From positions 640,880 through 704,879 of the forward strand of contig JAACJM010000024.1 in the NCBI GenBank assembly GCA_013368315.1: a DNA stretch of 64,000 bases. Direction: 5' to 3'. The DNA is from Tetrapyrgos nigripes (Eukaryota > Basidiomycota > Agaricomycetes > Agaricales > Campanellaceae). A model generated the notes under the pieces. It worked only from the letters and a program-made list of their open reading frames with translations, was not told where the DNA came from and ran no database searches. The number at the start of each line of letters is the position of its first letter. Position 1 is the first letter of the stretch. Made by a program: the position numbers and the translations under genes. This document shows positions 34,450 through 46,235 of this stretch, in pieces.

Positions 34450-34950
34450 TGTCATGAATCGTCTCCCACCTATTCATTTCCTTTCTATTCTTTTCCCTTT
34501 ACTACCTATTTCCCACTCTAACCCCATAAACATCAACCATTTCTCATCATCGTCTATAGTTACCATCTCTCTAGACCTATGACTCATATTCCTATCTCCA
34601 TGGACATTCTCACTGTCAATCACTCCGTATGATCCAGTACCTTCATCTATCCATATTTGACTCATTATTCTCTCGCCCTTGACATTTCCACATGATACCG
34701 TCTATTATTACTTACTCTTTCCCATCTGTTCATATTTTACTTATATACCTGTGATCTTTGTAACCCATTCCTTAGTTCGTTCACTTCATCTCCGCTCCGT
34801 ACTCTTACTACGCAGTGTAGAGCCTAGTCAGCTTACTTTCTCTCTATCTCTTTATCTCTCTATCTCTCTTGATCAATCTATTCTCTTGTAAACCGGCTTT
34901 TTCGTATTGTGTGACTTGGGTGGTTATCGAGTGTAACGACAACCTTAACA
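34450..34950 (+). repeat. 3' LTR of gypsy B
   Basis: 501 bp. It differs from the 5' LTR by G-to-A at 34788 (in a CpG) and at 34947 (end reads CCTTAACA). It is followed by the TSD ATTAT. Confidence 0.97.
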
Positions 34951-35521
34951 ATTATAAGTACATATGTTTCCGAAGTTTGAAAAATCCATGATCAAGAAGG
35001 GGAATTTGATGTCCAGTATAGGCCTTGTGGGACTGGGTGACAGAGATAGCATGTAATCCTGAGCTGTGTTCAGAAATGGAATGGGATGCCCAAAGATATT
35101 TGAAATTTGATGGTGAGAAATGGGAGTATTTCATAGAGGAGCCTTGGACAGCTGATGCCTGGTGGCATATTCAGGTAAGTCAAGAGATTGGCCTCAATTA
35201 ATACAATTTAATTTCAAGAATTATTGCAGTCTGAACTTCCAGCAGATGGAAAACCATTTTTCATCATTCTATATGCTGATAAAAACAAGCTCTCATCATT
35301 CAGTACTCAGAAAGGCTACCCTGTCATAGCTCATTGTGCAAATTTAGCATCTCACACACGCAATGGTGTTGGGATTGGCAGTGGTCGTGTTGTTGGATGG
35401 CTTTCTATAGTCAGGCTGTGTTCAGTTATTAATCTATTATATTTGCTGAAACAAAATTCTAGGTTGATGAAGATCCAGCGCAGTCCAGTAAAATTCACTT
35501 TGTGAATTTCAAGAATGCAGT

Positions 35522-36093
35522 TGTCAAGTCCATGCAGATACCCAATGCTAGGAAACATCAAGGACCCAGATGGAAGTCTTGAGTGGATTGGATGGAGATT
35601 CCGAGTGGATCCAGATAGGAAAGAGCTTATAAAGATAAATAGGGATTTCAGTCAGAAAGACTGGGAAGCTCTAGGGAACCATTGAGGAAGGATAGGAGAC
35701 CAGCTTTGTCGATTTTGCACTTAAGCTATCTACTACAAACTTTCTAGCTTAAGTACTACTTCAGAGAGCATAGGAATTAGATAGGAAAGGATCGGAGATG
35801 AAGGGAAATATAACTATAGCAGGAAAGGTGAAGGGGAGCACCTTATAAGGAAAGTGGAGCTATGAGATATGGATTGGAGATGAATCGGATATGAATCGGA
35901 AATGAAGGTGTGAATAAGGAAAAGGGGAAAGATCGGAAAGCAATAGGAAAGTAATGGAAACTAAGACTGTACTGGAAAGTCATAGGAAAGTACTGGAAAG
36001 TAAGACTGTACTGGAAAGTCATAGGAAAGTACAGGAAAGTAAAAGGGTACTGGAAAGCCATAGGAAAGTACAGGAAAGTGCATAGATCTTACA
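35522..36093 (-). repeat. solo LTR, gypsy family A (TSD GCAGT), in a Plavaka exon
   Basis: 572 bp starting TGTCAAGTCC and ending GATCTTACA, with GCAGT duplicated at 35517-35521 and 36094-36098. Removing it and one TSD copy rejoins the Plavaka reading FKNAV/WHAVFEKI exactly. It is nearly identical to the copy at 14189. Confidence 0.95.
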
Positions 36094-36561
36094 GCAGTGT
36101 GGCATGCAGTGTTTGAGAAGATTATTGAGTCAATCATTCCGCATTCAAGGCATGGATGGGCACTATTATGTGGTGACAAGATCCCAAGACAGCTCTTTCC
36201 TATACCCTTTATCTTATCAGCTGACTATGAGGAACAGTGAGTAACTCAAATTTTATTTCTTCAATCACTAATTATTGATATCTATGTTATGAGGTGTGTA
36301 ATGGCACTCATCCGAGGTCTTGGAGGCCTTTGTCCTTGTCCAAAATGTCTAGTCAGAAAAGAAGACCAGTCAAACCTTCTGGCCAATATCCAGCTACGTA
36401 CTCCAGATAATATCAGAACATTATTCCAGGAAATTGGTACATTGTCCAGACAGTCAGATAAAGAGAATATTTTGAAGGATCAGGGACTGCGTCCTGTTGA
36501 AGTAAGCAACATCTACTTTACTTTTCATCGTGTTTAAATTTTGAATTTACATGTGTCTAAT

Positions 36562-37018
36562 TGTGTGGTTGAGCCATCAAGTCTTACTCTCATTGCTCTC
36601 TAGCTCACACACCAATGATCTGATTTGACTCAGGGAGGTCAGGCTATTCAGTCAGACCCGATGAACTGGCAATACCAGCGAGAGTCTGATCTTACCAAAA
36701 CACTCCTCTTTGCATGCTCTCCCAACTCACCATTGTCTTAACCCTATCTCGTAGTACTATTTATATTCTGTACTTAGATCTACATACTTCATTCGTTCTA
36801 CTTGAACTTGTCCAGCATTTTTTCGTTTACCCTCCCACTTCCATCCCTTTTTACTTTCAAACCTGAGAGTGGCAACTTAATGTCTCCCTCTTAAACATTT
36901 GCTTCCCATGTAGCACTTCACCATCATTATATTCATCTTTTCTTTGGGCAGCCCCAGCCTTCAGGGTCGCCACATTTGGCTAAACCTTAACTCAACTTGA
37001 TTAAGTGAGACCGCGACA
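36562..37018. repeat. LTR-like insertion in a Plavaka intron
   Basis: The intron between the exon ending GLRPVE (donor near 36501) and the exon starting NVFWKLAHVD (acceptor near 37047) is about 545 bp, against roughly 55 bp for its neighbours. The extra block begins TGTGTGGTTGAGCC and ends GACCGCGACA, so TG..CA as in an LTR. It has no coding frame. The flanks (CTAAT on the left, ATTAG on the right) are not a direct duplication, so the exact borders are open. Confidence 0.45.
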
Positions 37019-38703
37019 ATTAGATATAAATAATACCATTCACAGAATGTTTTCTGGAAGCTGGCACATGTAGATCCATACTTTGGTTGCTCCTTTGATG
37101 AGCTGCACTTTGACAGCAGTGGATTATGGGGGGATCATTTGTTTGAGCAATTCAAAGAACACTTGAAATCTGCCACAGTTAATACTAGGTATTTGGAGTT
37201 TTATTTTTTTAATTTAAGAGTATTGAGTTTTGCCATTTAGATTCAGTAAAATGCCACGCTAGAGAGGACTCAATCACTTCAAATCTGTTACCAATACATC
37301 ATTTAATGATGGCTCCAAACATCGCGATATCTCCAAGGTTGGTGTTTCATTTCACATAAGTCTATGTTTCTGATCCCACATGTTCTCCAGATATTTCTGT
37401 TTGTTGCTCATGATGTATTTGAGCAGGGTGCTGCCTTCCAGCTGCTGAAATGCTTGCGTGCCTATCAAAATATGACTATGTATGCAGGCTTGGCAGTTCA
37501 AACCAAGGGCAGAATCTGACAAGGCAGAGACACTGTATTGGTTTTCCATTCCATGATCTCAGTTAGTATAGTTTTCACATTTTCATTTTTATGCAACAAA
37601 TAACTGTTCTTTCAGAAATATATCTCAATTACCAAAGATACAGAGTTTGGTGATAAGTCATGGAACTTTCCTAAAATGCATTATCACCAGCATGTGTTTG
37701 ATGAAATCCAGCAGAAGGGGGTGCAATCAGTGTATGGGACCAAGCCCAATGAAAAAATGCATGGGTCACCCCGAAAATTTTACCACCAGAGGACAAATTT
37801 TAAAGAAGTTGCAGATCAGGTCACATTTCTACTATTTTATCTTGCAAGCAATACTCAAGTATGCAATCTCCAGATACTACAAATCGAGCACCAGTTTATG
37901 GTTGCTACAGTTATTTGCACACAGTTGGATGTCCTTGATGAATATAACAGCACAGTCAACAATGAAGAGTCAGAAGAGCCCAATATTATTTCAGGAGAAG
38001 TACATGGAGACAACCATTTCCAGATTGGCTCTAAAAAATCCTCCATTGCTTTTCAAGAGCTCGAAGCATTGAATCAAGCAAATCCATTATTCTCAAGATT
38101 TCAAATTGAATTGGGCACCTACATGACAACCTTCCTACAGGCGTACAACATTCAGCTGCCCCGAAATCGACCAATAAAATACAGTCCAAGTGATATTGTA
38201 AGTCATACATTATTCTTCATGTATATATTAATTAATCAACAATATACTAGATTACTCCATTTCAATTTTTGAAGGTCAACTATGAATTGATGGAGACGTG
38301 ACGCACAGTCACCGATTATTTGCGATGTAATCCAGATTTTCACCACACTCCAAGATATGATTTTGTGCTTTACCAAAAATCAGAGGAGCAGTTCAACTTT
38401 GCACAGCTATTATACCTATTCACCACAATCATTAACGAGAAATCCTACATCATTGCTTTTATTCAGCCATACAAAGTGGTCAACCAGCAGCCCACACAAG
38501 ACAGAAGACTAGGACTCATCCATCTCGAAAAGGAACAACCAGAATTTATCCCTGTAGCCTCAATCATATGTGGAATTTTAGCACCTGCCGTTAATGATGA
38601 TGATCCTCTATCTAGTGACCATTTTTTATTTGATCTCGTATATGGTGATATTTTTTTACGAATGAAGAGTATGTACTCAGAGTATACTGACATAGTATCT
38701 TAG

Positions 38704-39596
38704 ATAGAAATGAATTCATCTGCATTTTATGTACACGCTATTGCCACAATTTGGCCACAATTATATTTCTAATGATATACCTCTCCTTGCTTGAAATGCC
38801 CAAATTTTGTGAAAGAGATTCACCCTACATTGTGAAAAGCTCGGGTAAGAGTCTGACTCATCAGTACTGGTACATGTCAGAATTTAGAAGCCCACACATA
38901 CAGGTGGGCGCTGTACCTGACTACATACCTGTAAAGTATAATTTATTAGTTGCTTTCAATGTTTTTTGTGGCCAATAACACATCTGGCCATGTGGTATAC
39001 CTAAATATGGTAGCTAATGTTCACACGCCAAATTGTGGTTGAACGCAAGCTAAAAAACCAATGCTGATTCAACAAATAGTTCCCTATGTATAGTGCTTTC
39101 TACTACATAAAATCTGTAGACATACTTTAGCCCAGACAAATAATCGCCAGGGGTACAGTAGTGTACTATATAATTGTACCCCTTCTGCAAGACCTGTGGA
39201 AACCCATACCCATCTGACACAGGTACATATGTACAGGTATGTTCAGAAGTACCCCTAGGACACCCATGCAACTCAATAACCCTAGATTCCTAGAAGACCT
39301 GGATATGATTCAGACACTGCAAAACATATTCTGAATTTCATAAATATTGAAGGCATGAGAAAGATATTGGATATTACTGTGACAAGCAGATTTGCTGCCT
39401 TCTTGTCATTAATAGGTGTAGTTGTGATAGCCGTAATGTATGTACTGTTCCAAGAATCAGCACATTTCATGGAAAATGGAGCTTAAGATGTAATAATACA
39501 TGGACTCAAACAAAACCTTACATATGTGCCTCAAGGCAATTCTGACTTGATCATAAACCACAACCATCTTAACACTCCTCCTTCCAGTATCTCACA
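38704..39596. other. stretch between Plavaka and the next gene, no supported gene
   Basis: It contains a hairpin GGGGTACA..TGTACCCC at about 39155-39183. It also contains a short + strand reading near 39300-39485 with a hydrophobic segment (RFAAFLSLIGVVVIAVMYVL) that ends at TAA 39484. The latter could be a fragment of a membrane protein. The terminus of the Plavaka element should lie here but was not recognised. Confidence 0.35.
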
Positions 39597-40622
39597 ATGT
39601 CATCTACCCCTCCTACTGACATACAGGACAGAAACGATGACAATGATCTCATACCAATCATACTCCCCACTCAAACCGCAAATCCCACTTTACTATATGA
39701 GGTATGTTACTGACCTCATGGCTGACAATGTCACCATTGCCACTGATATCAGGCACTGAAAAAGTGCCAGCTGCAGATACAAATGTTGAAAGATCGCAAG
39801 GCCAAGCTCCGAACTGCTAATGCCAATCTCACTGCCTCCCTTCAGACATATGAGTGTGGTCCAGGGCGAAAGCATAAGTCCAACATTGATGCTGAACTCA
39901 GTGTTTATGAGGACCATATCATCACTGCTGGTAAACAATACTGCCTCATGGTTGAACCCTGGATCAATGGCAATCTTTTTCAACAAGCTGCTCCTTCTGA
40001 CACCTTGGGTGCGATTTCGTCTCAACACTTTGAGAGTTTTGAGACTTACCAATTCAGATATCTTCTTGAGCTACATCATTATCTTGCTGCATATCCACCT
40101 CTCTCAAAACTTGCACAAGATGTTCAGGCTTTTGGGCCACTGGTACGTAAATTTTGGTCATATTCTGAATGCATCTCATTGTTATTAATTCTCTGACTAT
40201 GTCATGACAGTATTATTTCAGGGTATTTTCGTTCATTTTCTGTTTCTTTTCTTCATCAGTCACTGCCTTTTGATCATTGTTCATCTTTTGTCCTATCTTC
40301 TGTTCATCTTTCCTTGATCATCTATGCACAGCTACTATCCCTTGTTTCATCATTTGTTCATCTTTTTATGATACATCTCTTACAGGGACAACAGGCTGTA
40401 CTTTGATTGTTCTGAACAGTTCTCTGATTCCTTTATTTGCTCTGCTCAGTTTTTATCTTTCTGTTCTGTGTATATAAGCTTAGAGTAGTAGCTCCCTAGT
40501 CCCCATCTTGACCTCTTCATCTTGGGACTAGGTGAGCATCTCATCATGTATTTCTTGTCTTCATTTAATATTAACTTCATCTTGGGACTAGTCTCTCATT
40601 GTTATCTGTCTACTGCTGTTCT

Positions 40623-40990
40623 TGTTAAGCAGGCATGGTACGGTCCTGTACACTACTAAACGCAGTGGCAACTACGCAACTTACCTGTGGATAGAGAGTA
40701 GCTTGTAAGGCTTGTAAGAGGCTTATTGAGCAATGAGAGTTAAGTATAAAACTTGTTATTTGGAGGACTATCTACGAGTCCTTATATACCTTTGAGGAGG
40801 TACAAATACATGTAAACTAATACTAGAGTAACAATAAGATTTTATTGTACTTGATAGTACAATGCTGGTTTCGTACACTATTGTTGTACTACACTTATTG
40901 TCTATATAATCTTATTGTTCTATTTATAACTACTACTATTGTTCTACATAGATGATGTTGATGGCTGCAACTGAATGCGCCAATTCAACA
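40623..40990 (-). repeat. copia 3' LTR (left)
   Basis: 368 bp. It differs from the right LTR at five sites, four of which are CG on one side and TG or CA on the other. Confidence 0.95.
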
Positions 40991-41000
40991 CTCCCCCTTG
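40991..41000 (-). promoter_or_regulatory. copia polypurine tract
   Basis: On the minus strand CAAGGGGGAG lies directly before the 3' LTR. Confidence 0.8.
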
Positions 41001-42810
41001 CTAAGCAGCACGGTAGTGCGTGTAAGCATAGGTAGGCACTATAAGCAGCCATAGAAGGAAAGGATCTAGTGCCTCGATATTTTCGATGCGATTTATAGGA
41101 CTTTCTTCAATTATAAAACTGAAGTCCTAATTGTTTCCCGAACTTCTCAAACTTTACTCGATCTAGAGCTTTAGTGAGTAGATCTGCAGGGTTATTGCTT
41201 CCTTCAATGAAGAATAACTTGACTGTCTCGTCGATGACTTTTTCTCAAACAAAATGATATCGAATATCAATGTGCTTGGTTCGCTTATCCGTGACAGGGT
41301 TTGATGCAATAAAAATTGATCCCTGATTGTCACCGTAAATTGGAATAGTGTGGAGAGGATATTCAATTTCACTGAGAAGAGTCTTGAACCAGCATACTTG
41401 TCGACTGCAGTCACTAAGTGCCATGTATTCAGCTTCAGTCAAAGATAGGGCAACTGTCTTTTGTTGTCTAGACGTCCAGCTAAATGGTGCTTGGGCTAAT
41501 TGTAGAAAGAAGCCAGTTTGAGATTTGCAAGATCCAGGATCTGATCCCCAATCGGAGTCTGTATAGGCTGATAAGCCTTCTCCCCCTCGACCGTTGTATA
41601 CAAGAGCATATTTTCTAGTGCCAATGAGGTAACGGCAAATGTCTTTTGCCTTATTGTAGTGTTCTTGTGAGAGGTTTGCAGCAAATTGCGCAAGTTTTGT
41701 GACAGCAAAGGAGATATCAGGACGTGTTCCTAACATTAAGTAGAGTAAGGATCCGATTATCTCCTGATAACTTTGACGAAGAGTATAATTGACAGGAGCG
41801 TCTTCTGGAAGAGGAAGAGGGTGATAATTGGCGGGTAATGGTGTAGCAGAAACTTTTGCGTTTTGCATTCCATGTCTCTAGGATTTTATCCAGATAAGCG
41901 CACTGGTCTAAAGAGACTTTGCTGCCTTTCCTGGTAATTCTCATCCTAAGGAATTCTTTGGCATCGCCTAGATCCCTACATTCCCATCTCTTCATAAAGT
42001 TTCCTTTGAGTCGTAAGATTAAGGTTTTGTTAGCTCCACAGAATAGAGCGTCATCCACATAGACTACGGCAATAACGATTGAATTTTCAATAAGATCATT
42101 GTTGGCGTCATAGCGTTTGTGAATGAAGATTCTGGCGTCGGAAATGATTCGTTTAAAACCAAGTTCCGCCATGGACTTATCAAGACTTTTCCACCACGCA
42201 AGTCCTGCTTGTTTGAGTCCGTAAAGAGCACGAAGAAGCCGGACGACTTCATCACAAAAATGTCTGAAAACTTTTAGGCAATATAATGTACCAAAATACT
42301 AGTGAGATATTACCTGTGCATATAATGTACTGGGCCAAAATTATGTGGCATTGGAAGTATGGGAATTAAAAAGGAGGATTGTAGGCAGATGTAAGAAGGC
42401 CAAAATGATTTTGAGTTATTACAAGCCCTGATAATAACAGGGGGTGTTCTGGTAAGCTCTTAAAATGTCCCATTATATTCTTGGACATTATAAAGATGTA
42501 TCAGGAAGAGGGTACTTATATCACAAAGAATCATTTTGGTCCTTATAAGAGTTGGAAATTATTTTACTCCTTATATCGCGCCAGGTTTCTGTTGGGCTCT
42601 TATGAAGGGTTGCAATAAAGCAAATGAAAATTTCAGAATACTAAGGTAGTACAAGTAGTGACAGCGCAGTAAAACTTTTGTAATGTGAATTGTATACTAA
42701 TTATATTCTGAATTTTTGTGGTATGAAGATGTGAAGGGAAGGCGAAAGGCGTGATGATGTTCTAACAAAGACAAGAGTTGGGAGGAGAAGGATCTGAATG
42801 CATACGTACA

Positions 42811-44241
42811 TTAATCTCATCCCCAGAGATCTTGGACGGAGACCAATGAATCAACGCTGCATTCTCATACACTCCATCAATCATCAACGTTCCTCCTCGA
42901 CGAACATAGTTGATAGCATCGTTGGCAATTTTTTTGACACTGGTTGCTTCGATTTAGAAGAAACAAAATAATCATAACATCCATCAGTAAATCTCCATAG
43001 TCTCCGAGATAGCTTTGAGGTTCCTTCATGTAGAAGGATCAAGACAAGTGTCATCAAGGCCTAGTGGTACTCACAACTGCATCAAACCCATACCCATCGC
43101 CTTCTTCAACTCTTCCCACTGCTGCCCAGGATTCTGTCTGTCCAACTCAACATACTCGTCCGCTGCGTTCGACGTTTAGGCTATATCCGTCTTGATACTT
43201 TTATTCGCAGCCAGAACGATACCTCAGAGAGGCTCCGTTGAGTTTATGGAGTTGTGTTAGGATGAGACCAGTTGGGCCCGGGGTTAAAGGGTTGAAGCTA
43301 GAAACGTGATGAAGGGATTTAATCATACCCACCTGCACCCATCACCAGCACTTCCGAACCCACAGGTACGGTCCACGAGGAGGCTCAGGTCAAAATTCTT
43401 TCGCACTCCCTCCATCGGGGCTTCAAATTGATTTAATTTAAAGCAAATTTCGGTGTCCAGCTGTCATTTAAGCTCTCCTTTCGGGCATGAAATATTTTCT
43501 CAAGGGCGAAATGTCTTGTTTTTCTCCTAATCCTCACAATTCACTAGTAATTTGTGTGCTCTCTGAGGTGGAAAAACACCCCAGTTTCAATCAACTTCTA
43601 ATACCGATTACTGATAGTTGTGTATTGTAGGAGCAATTATACCTTCTCGGATACGTAAAATCGAAGTATACGGAATGGGAGGGAACTTGTGCAAGTTGGA
43701 CCGATCCTTTAGTTGTTTTTCCGTGAAAAACATACGCAGGAAACATCAGAGAATATATGGCAGGGAAAGACTTGGAGGAAAATGTCATCTCGGCGAGGAT
43801 ATTACCTCAAAAATGGTGGATTTACCCAAGATTTACCGATGAAATGACATCCGGGTGCTAAGGGAAGCCTTCGTAAAGGCCGAGGTGCAGGCGTACCAAA
43901 GAATTTTGACCTGAGCCTCCTCGTCAACCGTACATAGGCAATATTAGTTTATATACTCCATGGATAGCACACGCAGCAGGCTCGATGAGACTAGCTTCTT
44001 CGTCTGTAAGGTTGTTGAGTTTGAAGCATTTCGCTGCCGCGTTATTGCAGATGTGAGAAGGAGTCAATCATTATTAGAGGGAAAGGATAGAAGAAAAGAA
44101 CATTAATTAACAGAAAGGAAAGAAAAGGAAAGACACGCACACAACAGTATACTCTGCAAATCCATCAGGAACAGTCAAGCCCAAATTGTTAAAGCTCTCG
44201 CAGAATTCGGATTTGTCTCGATGGCAGTAGAAGTAGCTCCC
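42811..44241 (-). pseudogene. zinc-type medium-chain alcohol/polyol dehydrogenase fragment
   Basis: Minus-strand exon pieces in the correct order: GSYFYCHRDKSEFCESFNNL then GLTVPDGFAEYTVV (structural zinc region, 44241-44141); [29 protein letters not shown] (near 44043-43950); then the MITE; VPVGSEVLVMGAG (Rossmann glycine motif, split by an intron with donor GTGGGT); PTGLILTQLHKLNGAS; LAANKSIKTDIA then a stop and TSNAADEYVELD; and KKIANDAINYVRRGGTLMID, GVYENAALIHWSPSKISGDEIN ending at a GTACGT donor near 42811. The N-terminal catalytic-zinc part and the C-terminus are missing. Retained introns show that genomic DNA was captured. The family oxidises alcohols or sugar alcohols with NAD(P). The closest subgroup looks sorbitol/arabinitol-dehydrogenase-like, but this is not certain. 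Confidence 0.8.
43366..43933. mobile_element. MITE inside the dehydrogenase fragment
   Basis: The left arm 43366-43402 and right arm 43897-43933 are inverted repeats of about 37 bp. They share GTACGGT and a perfect 26-bp core starting CGAGGAGGCTCAGG. It is 568 bp long and carries no transposase. It separates CAIHGV from VPVGSEVLVMGAG of the dehydrogenase. No convincing TSD was found, so the ends may be off by a few bases. Confidence 0.75.
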
Positions 44242-44495
44242 GCACTATCATCAAAGGCATTGAGACGTGAAACGCGTCTCAATACGTCAAGACATGTCAA
44301 GACTGAAGACTAATGTACACGTGCGTGGTACACAGGTTGACGCATTGTGTCAACACGTCGGTTCCCCGTCAGTGTCCCGTCAACACGCTCCCTCAGGCTC
44401 CTTCGCTCTTCGCTCTCCCTTCTCTTTATTTCTGCCTTTCCTTATATACTCGGACTGATTATCGTATTCCTTTACTTCACGTATCCATCTTTGTC

Positions 44496-44971
44496 ATGGA
44501 TCTTGAGACAAACGCGCAATGGCTTAGCCTTCATGGGGTTCCGCATGATAACCGTTTCAGACAAAATCGCCAGCTGAGCAAGCAGAGGTATGCGATAGGA
44601 TTTCCTTGACGTTTGGATGTATCAGGACTTTACCTTTACCAAATGTCGAGTCTTATGGTGTGCTCCAGACCGAATCCATCGAAATATATACTGCCAGCCA
44701 AGGAACTACTTGCAAGACATCCGATACTACTCAGCTCATACCCAGTGGACCTCAAGCAGTAGAGGAGACTCGGAACAAGAACCTAATTGAGGCCTTTGGA
44801 CGAGAGAATAAGGAAAGTGATTTTGTATGGGAGGAGGTACGGGAAAAGTTCCGATGTAGTCACTTTCCGCTTTGTATAGTGGATTTGTATGTATTTTCTA
44901 TCGTGTCTGTGTGTGGTCACTTTCCTCATTGTACAATGGAGCTGTGTGTATTTTTTGTTGCGTCTGTCTGA
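44496..44971 (+). CDS. small hypothetical gene in the TIR element, uncertain
   Basis: A CT-rich stretch and TTATATACTC near 44440 precede ATG 44496 (MDLETNAQWLSLHGVPHDNR). The frame reaches the second open stretch (RTLPLPNVESYGVLQTESIE, EETRNKNLIEAFGRENK) only if a 38-bp GT..AG intron (44588-44625) is removed, which is unusually short. The 3' end holds an imperfect 57-bp direct repeat (GTCACTTTCC..GTCTG). No family is recognised. It may be another captured 5' gene end. Confidence 0.3.
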
Positions 44972-45290
44972 GCAATGACTTTGTGGAGGTCCATTAAACA
45001 GAGACTCGGACACATTCGGTTCGGAGTTTGAGAGTCATTTACGCTCACTGCTCCGCCACCGTTCAGAGGGTTTGTAACCAGTAGAAAGGCATGCGTCATC
45101 CACCACAACTGACACAATATTGCCCTGGCACACCCTAGCAAAGCAATTTGCCCAATCGAGTAATGCCGTGCACTTCCCTGTTATGGATAGATGACGACGA
45201 CGACGTCACTGCATCACGTCATCTTCCCTTATTCGGTAAGAGCGTGCTCGATCTGCGCCCTCTGAAATCTCGGCCATTCCCATCTGGAGC

Positions 45291-45376
45291 GTATATAAGG
45301 GCCTAAGGCCTGGGGTTTCTACTCGACGCCTTCATTCCTTCCCCTCCCTCCCTCCCCTCCTCTGCCTCTACGACCA
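45291..45376 (+). promoter_or_regulatory. promoter-like fragment (TATA box, CT block, ATG)
   Basis: GTATATAAGG at 45291 is followed by a C/T-rich run (CCTTCCCCTCCCTCCCTCCC) and ATG at 45376, which opens only about 30 codons (MQLSVYLRVKVTRSH). The layout is that of a fungal core promoter and first exon start, without a gene after it. Confidence 0.45.
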
Positions 45377-45479
45377 TGCAACTCTCTGTCTATTTACGTG
45401 TCAAGGTCACACGCAGTCATGCTCCCACACACAAACACGTATTGATTGAGTTGGTGGGCAGGCCGTAGCCACCCTGCAT

Positions 45480-46235
45480 AAGGCTACACATATGTCCTTT
45501 CCACCACAATTACACTCAAATACACGCTTTTCCTCGACAGGAGGCGTGGATAGGGGCTTACACTGCACTGCGGTTTGTTCGTCGTCGTGTATGATAGAGG
45601 TACATACATACATACACGCTAAGTGGTGCTGGAAATTTTATCATACTATGCCTTGTTCTACCACTTACCAGTAATCACCTTACTGCTGCCACTACGGATG
45701 TTTAGTATACATACAATTTCATACTGTCCCCCTCTATACTATATTGTAGTCTACCCTCCTTAAATCTAATGAAGTCATTGGCCTTAATCTCATCGACGTT
45801 ATGGCACTAGCAAACATTATGATTTGAATTGCTGCAGATTCAATTTGAGCCTTCTATTAGCTCGCATCATTGCAAATATCAGATAGATCTTAGGTCTTTT
45901 GGTATCTCCTACGCTCTTGTCAGTACCAAGTTTCTTCTGAGGCTTATATGACCTTATAAGCGCTCAAAATAATTCTGTGAGGTATAATGCTCGAAATAAC
46001 TCTTGAGCTTGTACCTAGCTATCATATCTGATACAACTTTGATGCATTTAGGGATCAGAATTAATCTGGCCCTTCTAAGGACAATAATAATTTCAGATTT
46101 CTACCGTACTTTTAACTATTGTATGCTCATAGATGAAAACCACCTTCCCTTTTAAGCTGCTACAAGATTCCTAAGCCTTTTTATTTCTTATCTCCCATTA
46201 GGGCTCTGGTAAGCACCTATCAGGGCTTACATTAA
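45480..46235. other. right part of the TIR element, no gene
   Basis: AT-rich sequence without a supported ORF. Words such as CTTATAAG and CTGGTAAGC recur in the left 500 bp of the element (42400-42600), suggesting subterminal repeats. Confidence 0.35.

Larger units (their letters stand above)
26898..34950 (+). mobile_element. Ty3/gypsy chromovirus-type element, family B, full length (TSD ATTAT)
   Basis: Two 501-bp LTRs differ at two positions (27236/34788 and 27395/34947). The perfect 5-bp TSD ATTAT lies at 26893-26897 and 34951-34955. The order is LTR, leader, gag, protease-RT-RNaseH-integrase-chromodomain, an extra ORF, purine tract, LTR. With 99.6 percent LTR identity it is the youngest dated insertion in the window. 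It sits in an intron of the Plavaka gene (donor 26850, acceptor ending 34975). Gag and pol carry stops, so the copy is not autonomous as it stands. Confidence 0.97.
26041..38703 (+). pseudogene. Plavaka-type transposase gene, decayed and interrupted by three insertions
   Basis: ATG at 26041 begins a finger region (KYCSICKGW, FGRH, then a TGA). After insertions are removed the exons read: WKPFRTRLDYEVSEFT; WDAQRYLKFDGEKWEYF, EEPWTADAWW; LPADGKPFFIILYADKNKLS, GYPVIAHCANLA; IHFVNFKNAVWHAVFEKI; FILSADYEEQ; VMALIRGLGGLCPCPKCLV; FDELHFDSSGLWGDHLFEQF; TDYLRCNPDFHHTPRYDFVL and GDIFLRM near the end. This order is the Plavaka core found in CACTA-related elements of Agaricomycetes. Introns keep GT..AG ends (for example 35175-35230 and 36238-36291). 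There is a frame shift near 26720 and several stops in 37190-37560. The ungapped gene is about 4.0 kb. Inserted are gypsy B (26898-34950, in an intron), solo LTR A (35522-36093, in an exon) and an LTR-like block (36562-37018, in an intron). Element termini were not found. Confidence 0.85.

Noticed and set aside
43618..43842. 74-residue + strand ORF inside the dehydrogenase MITE
   Set aside because: It lies wholly inside a MITE bounded by 37-bp inverted repeats, has no domain, and its start falls mid-element.
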